Origin: Halococcus hamelinensis 100A6
Lineage (GTDB): Archaea > Halobacteriota > Halobacteria > Halobacteriales > Halococcaceae
DNA length: 64,000 nucleotides
NCBI RefSeq assembly: GCF_000336675.1
Contig: NZ_AOMB01000020.1
Span: 15,223 to 79,222, forward strand
Reading direction: 5' to 3'
This document shows, piece after piece, positions 62,561 through 64,000 of the stretch (position 1 is its first letter; each line of letters opens with the position of its first letter). The position numbers and the translations under genes are program-made. The notes beneath the pieces are model-generated. The model saw only the letters and a program-made list of their open reading frames with translations, did no database searches and was not told the origin of the DNA.

Positions 62561-64000
62561 ATGACACTCCATCGACGGACCGTGGAGCGGGACGTCCGGG
62601 AACTCGGCGCGCTGCTCGGCGACGTGATCGAAGCCCAGGCGTCGACGGCGGCCTACGAGGTAGTTGAAGACCTCCGAACCGCGGCGATCGACTACCGGCG
62701 TGGCGACGCCGACTCGCGCGACCCCCTCCGTGAGACGGTGGAGGACCTCGATCCGGCGACCGAGAGCGCCGTCGCACGCGCGTTCACGAGCTACTTCGAA
62801 CTCGTCAACCTCGCCGAGGAGCGCGAGCGCATCCGCGCGATCCGGTCGGCCTCCCAAGAGGGGTCGCTGGCCGACAGCCTCGGCGCGGCGGTCGACGAAC
62901 TCGCCGCGGCCGACGTCGACGCCGCCACCGTCGAGTCCCTCCTCGACGACGTCCTGATCGAACCGACTTTTACTGCCCATCCCACCGAAGCCCGCCGGAA
63001 GACGGTGAAATCGAAGCTCCGTGCGGTCACGCGTCACCTCGAAACCCTCGACGAGCGCCTCCTCACGGACACCGAGGAAGCCCAGGTGAAACGCGACATC
63101 GACGCCGAGGTCACGAGCCTCTGGCAGACCGCCCAGGTCCGCGACCGTCGGCCGGAACCGGGTGACGAGGCGCGGAACGTCCAGTGGTACCTCGAGAACA
63201 CCCTGTTCGACGTCACGGGAGAAGTCTACGCCGAGTTCGAGGAAGCGCTGGGCGAACGGTTCGAGGACGTCTCGATCCCCCAGTTGTTCCAGTTCCGGTC
63301 GTGGGCGGGCAGCGACGCCGACGGGAACCCCTACGTCACCCCCGAGGTGACGGCGGAGACCCTCGACCGACAGCGCTCGGTGGTGGTCGAGCGCTACCGC
63401 GACGAACTCAAACGCCTCTCGGGGGTGGTGAGCCAGGACGGACGGCGGATCGAAGTCGACGAAACCTTCGAGGAACGCCTCGCCGCCGACCGCGAGCGAT
63501 TTCCCTCGATCGCCGAGACCGCCGCCGAGCGCTACCCGAACGAGCCCTACCGCCAGAAGCTCCGCCTGATGCGCGAACGCCTCGTCCGGGTCGGTGACGT
63601 CCGGCCCGGTGGGTACGGGGAAGCCGACGAACTCGTCGCCGACCTCGACGCGCTCGCGGCCAGCCTCCGGGCGAACGACGCGGGAACCGTCGCGACCGCC
63701 CACGTCGACCCGCTGCGCCGCCAGGTCGCGACCTTCGAGTTTCAGCTCGCGAGCCTCGACCTGCGCGACCACCGCGAGAACCACACGACAGCGGTGGCGG
63801 AGACCCTCGACCGCCAGGAGGTCGAGTACGGGGAGATGGACGAGGACGAACGGGTCGCGACCCTCACCGACGCGGTCCTGCAGGAGGAGTCAGTGATCGA
63901 CGTCGACGACCGGGACGGGGTTTCCGATACGACGGGGACGGTCCTCGAACGGTTCGCGAGCCTCGCCGACTGGCAGCGCGAGTACGGCTCCGACGCCATC
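62561..64000 (+). CDS. ppc: Phosphoenolpyruvate carboxylase, 3' truncated by window edge
   Basis: 480 residues visible of an expected ~900; no stop before the window end. The N-terminal region contains the catalytic His motif PTFTAHPTEARRKTVKSKL (~residue 140) and the FRSWAGSDADGNPYVT motif, both diagnostic for bacterial-type PEPC, and FEFQLASLDLRDHRENHT. Carboxylates PEP to oxaloacetate, refilling the citric acid cycle. Start at the ATG 42 nt after the PGF-CTERM gene. Regulation not visible. Confidence 0.93.
   Translation, partial: MTLHRRTVERDVRELGALLGDVIEAQASTAAYEVVEDLRTAAIDYRRGDADSRDPLRETVEDLDPATESAVARAFTSYFELVNLAEERERIRAIRSASQEGSLADSLGAAVDELAAADVDAATVESLLDDVLIEPTFTAHPTEARRKTVKSKLRAVTRHLETLDERLLTDTEEAQVKRDIDAEVTSLWQTAQVRDRRPEPGDEARNVQWYLENTLFDVTGEVYAEFEEALGERFEDVSIPQLFQFRSWAGSDADGNPYVTPEVTAETLDRQRSVVVERYRDELKRLSGVVSQDGRRIEVDETFEERLAADRERFPSIAETAAERYPNEPYRQKLRLMRERLVRVGDVRPGGYGEADELVADLDALAASLRANDAGTVATAHVDPLRRQVATFEFQLASLDLRDHRENHTTAVAETLDRQEVEYGEMDEDERVATLTDAVLQEESVIDVDDRDGVSDTTGTVLERFASLADWQREYGSDAI

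Noticed and set aside
61922-63784. 620-codon minus-strand frame opposite ppc
   Set aside because: Antisense of the PGF-CTERM and PEP carboxylase genes. No domain, and PEPC motifs on the plus strand are unmistakable.

Overview
The window is a GC-rich, gene-dense piece of a haloarchaeal (class Halobacteria) chromosome. The evidence is the acidic proteome, many leaderless starts with a TATA-like box about 27 nt upstream, PGF-CTERM surface proteins, haloarchaea-restricted families and a tRNA-Trp gene carrying the large box C/D intron typical of this class. The genus cannot be named safely. About 70 genes are supported. Both edges cut genes: a Kelch-type secreted protein on the left and phosphoenolpyruvate carboxylase on the right.

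Layout. 1-7 kb: Kelch protein, PRC-barrel protein convergent with a TrkA-N/DHH protein, a gluconeogenic operon (archaeal class I aldolase, fructose-bisphosphatase, small membrane protein) and an acyl-CoA carboxylase carboxyltransferase with an unusual N-terminal extension. 7-10.3 kb: ABC-2 exporter with a divergent TetR regulator. 10.4-13.1 kb: RNase H-fold exonuclease and a PGF-CTERM protein with an internal tandem duplication. 13.2-17.6 kb: MaoC hydratase, two glutamate dehydrogenases flanking a CitE-type lyase, and a dodecin. 18-30 kb: arginase, an HTH regulator, a GNAT acetyltransferase, DUF502, cysteine synthase, gamma-carbonic anhydrase-like protein, MFS transporter, haloalkane dehalogenase-like hydrolase, CBS protein, VOC protein and an XPB-like helicase.

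30-37 kb: a 1146-residue surface protein with seven ~110-residue repeats, an RND/MMPL exporter and a TrmB regulator, followed by a convergent 41-residue membrane protein. 37-48 kb: class V aminotransferase, creatininase family, HflX, hisC-adenylate kinase-CDP-alcohol transferase operon, MBF1, triosephosphate isomerase, acyl-CoA synthetase, uracil-DNA glycosylase family, DUF5794/5795-like proteins. 48-52 kb: GNAT, tRNA-Trp, DinB, DUF420, NUDIX.

52.0-53.9 kb is a conspicuous AT-rich island with an Apea/HEPN-like protein and a DUF3892-like protein. It is the best candidate in the window for a horizontally acquired, possibly defensive, module. 54-64 kb: rhodanese, a frameshifted Mut7-C gene, PolX, rhomboid-endonuclease V pair, SDR, CinA, a membrane metal-dependent hydrolase, a second PGF-CTERM protein and ppc.

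Two kinds of dispersed non-coding sequence recur: long intergenic elements at four places, and very short perfect palindromes with 3-nt loops, two of which lie inside the fructose-bisphosphatase gene. Central carbon metabolism is unusually well represented (aldolase, FBPase, TPI, PEP carboxylase, acyl-CoA carboxylase, Gdh/CitE/MaoC), which fits growth on acetate, amino acids or other non-sugar substrates. That physiological reading is inference.
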